From contig LWCA01000679.1 in NCBI GenBank assembly GCA_001642005.1, positions 1-20,663 on the forward strand: a stretch of DNA of 20,663 nt. The letters run 5' to 3'. Shown one piece after another: positions 19,475 to 20,663 of this stretch; position 1 is the stretch's first letter, and the number at the start of each line of letters is the position of its first letter. The notes under the pieces are model-generated. The model did no database searches. It had not been told where the DNA came from and saw nothing but the letters and a program-made list of their open reading frames with translations. Source of the DNA: Intoshia linei. Lineage: Eukaryota > Orthonectida > Rhopaluridae. Made by a program: the position numbers and the translations under genes.

Positions 19475-19872
19475 TTACACGAAGAAAGAAAATCATTGTG
19501 TGAAATTGGCAAACAAGTGGGTCGGCCCTATACAACCATTTCTAAAACCCTGAAACGGCTCCGGAAAAATAGAAGTAATGAAATAAGTGGGAGAACTGGT
19601 CGAAGAAGGTTATCTGATATCCGCGACGACAGAAATTTTATTAGATTACACCAAATTCAACCTCAAATGAGTTTATCCAATGAAAAAACAATGGACCGTA
19701 GATGCAAGCAACAGCACAGTTTGTAGGAGACTGATAGAAAACGGAATAAAATGTTATGCAGTTAGCAAATGATCCAGGCTTTCTGTGAAAAAAATTTATA
19801 ACCGTTTAAGCTTCTGCTCCGATACCTGTAGTTGGTCAATCGATGTATGGACAAAAGTCATATTCTCTTTGT
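19475..19872 (+). pseudogene. Tc1/mariner-like transposase, N-terminal part, broken
   Basis: The first frame reads LHEERKSLCEIGKQVGRPY, TTISKTLKRLRKN and SGRTGRRRLSDIRDDR, the paired helix-turn-helix DNA-binding region and its GRPR-like linker (here GRRR). A frameshift occurs near 19680, after which fragments of the next segment (VCRRLIENGIK, SWSIDVWTKVIFS) appear in other frames with stops between them. The sequence ends at the point where the second catalytic Asp would come. The DDE core is absent, so it is inactive. Repeat E follows within 40 bases. Confidence 0.82.
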
Positions 19873-19912
19873 ATGTATGTGCTATCATATGTAATTCTCA
19901 TCCTTTTTTTCC

Positions 19913-20029
19913 AATATTTTTTTGAAAAACACGATTTTACGAAATCTTATGAGAAAAAAAATTAATTTTTTCATAAATATTTTATATTTCATGTTTCCTT
20001 TGGGATCCAAAAAAATAACATTTTGAAAT
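19913..20029 (+). repeat. Repeat E, copy 2
   Basis: Match to 7452-7569, inside the TIR element of the last cullin intron. It has no TIR ends around it and lies directly behind the broken Tc1-like transposase. Confidence 0.72.
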
Positions 20030-20242
20030 CGGGAATCGCTACCTTAGAGGGAATAACATGGAAATCCATGGGTTATAAAATGGAATATATCAAAATAAAT
20101 TTACTCTTTTTGACTCCAAATTATTTTAAATTCTTCTACAGTTCAAATAACGGAACACTATATTAGTCTAAATTTTATTTAAATTTTTAAATTCAAAAAG
20201 TTAGCACATCAAATTCTATATGGGTATCTTAAAATTCATCTA

Positions 20243-20663
20243 CAGTGCCGTGCAAAATAAACTGGCACTTGTTAAAAAATATTACTTCTTCATAAACAAT
20301 AATTAAATTCGTTTAAAACATTAAACATTAAAACATTAAATAATATTTAAAATATAAAAATAAAAATTACTCGTACATCCCTATGAGGAGATTTATTTAA
20401 GTGAATACTGGAATTAATGCACAATTTTTTAATTGAAATACAGGTAATTTAAAAATGATAATGAATTTATTAAAATAAAACAGTCGTGCAAAATAAATTG
20501 GCATGTCATTTAAAGTTTAATTAAACTGTTAATAAATTTAAAAATAATCTTCAAATTGTAACTAAATTTTAAATGACGATAATTAACAAAATTATAAATT
20601 ATGACATTAAAAAATATTTCAAAAGCGGTATGAACCAATCTGAAATTTCGAGGAAAACCGGGG
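20243..20663 (+). mobile_element. Tc1-like transposon, left end with IR/DR repeats, cut by window edge
   Basis: Starts CAGTGCCGTGCAAAATAAAC at 20243, directly after a TA dinucleotide (20241-20242), the Tc1/mariner target. A second, direct copy of the motif, CAGTCGTGCAAAATAAATTG, lies 238 bases inside at 20481. This is the IR/DR layout of two transposase sites per end known from Sleeping Beauty-like elements. Near the window end a frame reads YFKSGMNQSEISRKTG, the first helix-turn-helix of a Tc1-like transposase. The gene continues outside the window. It is a different lineage from the broken copy at 19475, judged by the helix-turn-helix sequence. Confidence 0.8.

Overview
The window is A+T-rich nuclear DNA (about three quarters A+T by eye) from an animal. 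It has GT-AG spliced genes, and its protein families are metazoan: a cullin, a SAXO/FAM154 axonemal microtubule protein and an SLC4 sodium-bicarbonate transporter. It also carries DNA transposons of the hAT and Tc1/mariner types plus a TIR element that may belong with a Ty3-type integrase. SAXO proteins serve cilia or flagella, so the organism has ciliated cells or flagellate sperm. Most introns that can be placed are only 34-46 nt long. Such introns are unusual in insects and better known in some flatworms and other compact lineages. A flatworm-like host is therefore a reasonable guess, but it is an inference and not proved here.

Layout. 1-724: no gene seen. 725-768: two abutting perfect palindromes. 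798-1060: a two-exon gene for a tiny secreted peptide with a twin CX3C pattern. 1777-4206: a repeat-element locus made of a terminal-repeat copy (A), an integrase ORF with all three catalytic residues, and a second shared repeat (D). 4433-8110: twelve exons encoding the C-terminal half of a CUL1-like cullin, with two TIR elements inside its two longest introns. 8691-10970: a complete six-exon SAXO gene of 699 residues. 11492-12918: a fold-back element built from inverted copies of repeat A with a D copy inside, probably a deletion derivative of the kind of element seen at 1777. 13616-14172: hAT relic. 14256-17221 (minus): one very long exon of an SLC4 bicarbonate transporter, with the 5' exons not found. 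17905-18558: non-autonomous hAT element with target duplication. 19475-19872: broken Tc1-like transposase. 20243-end: left end of another Tc1-like element with an IR/DR arrangement, cut by the window edge.

The host genes do not form a pathway. Cullin (ubiquitin ligase scaffold), SAXO (cilium/flagellum) and SLC4 (pH regulation) are separate units in a transposon-rich background. The points most worth a second look are the A-integrase-D element and its fold-back derivative, the small secreted peptide behind its paired palindromes, the extreme intron shortness, and the cullin whose N-terminal half is missing from the window.
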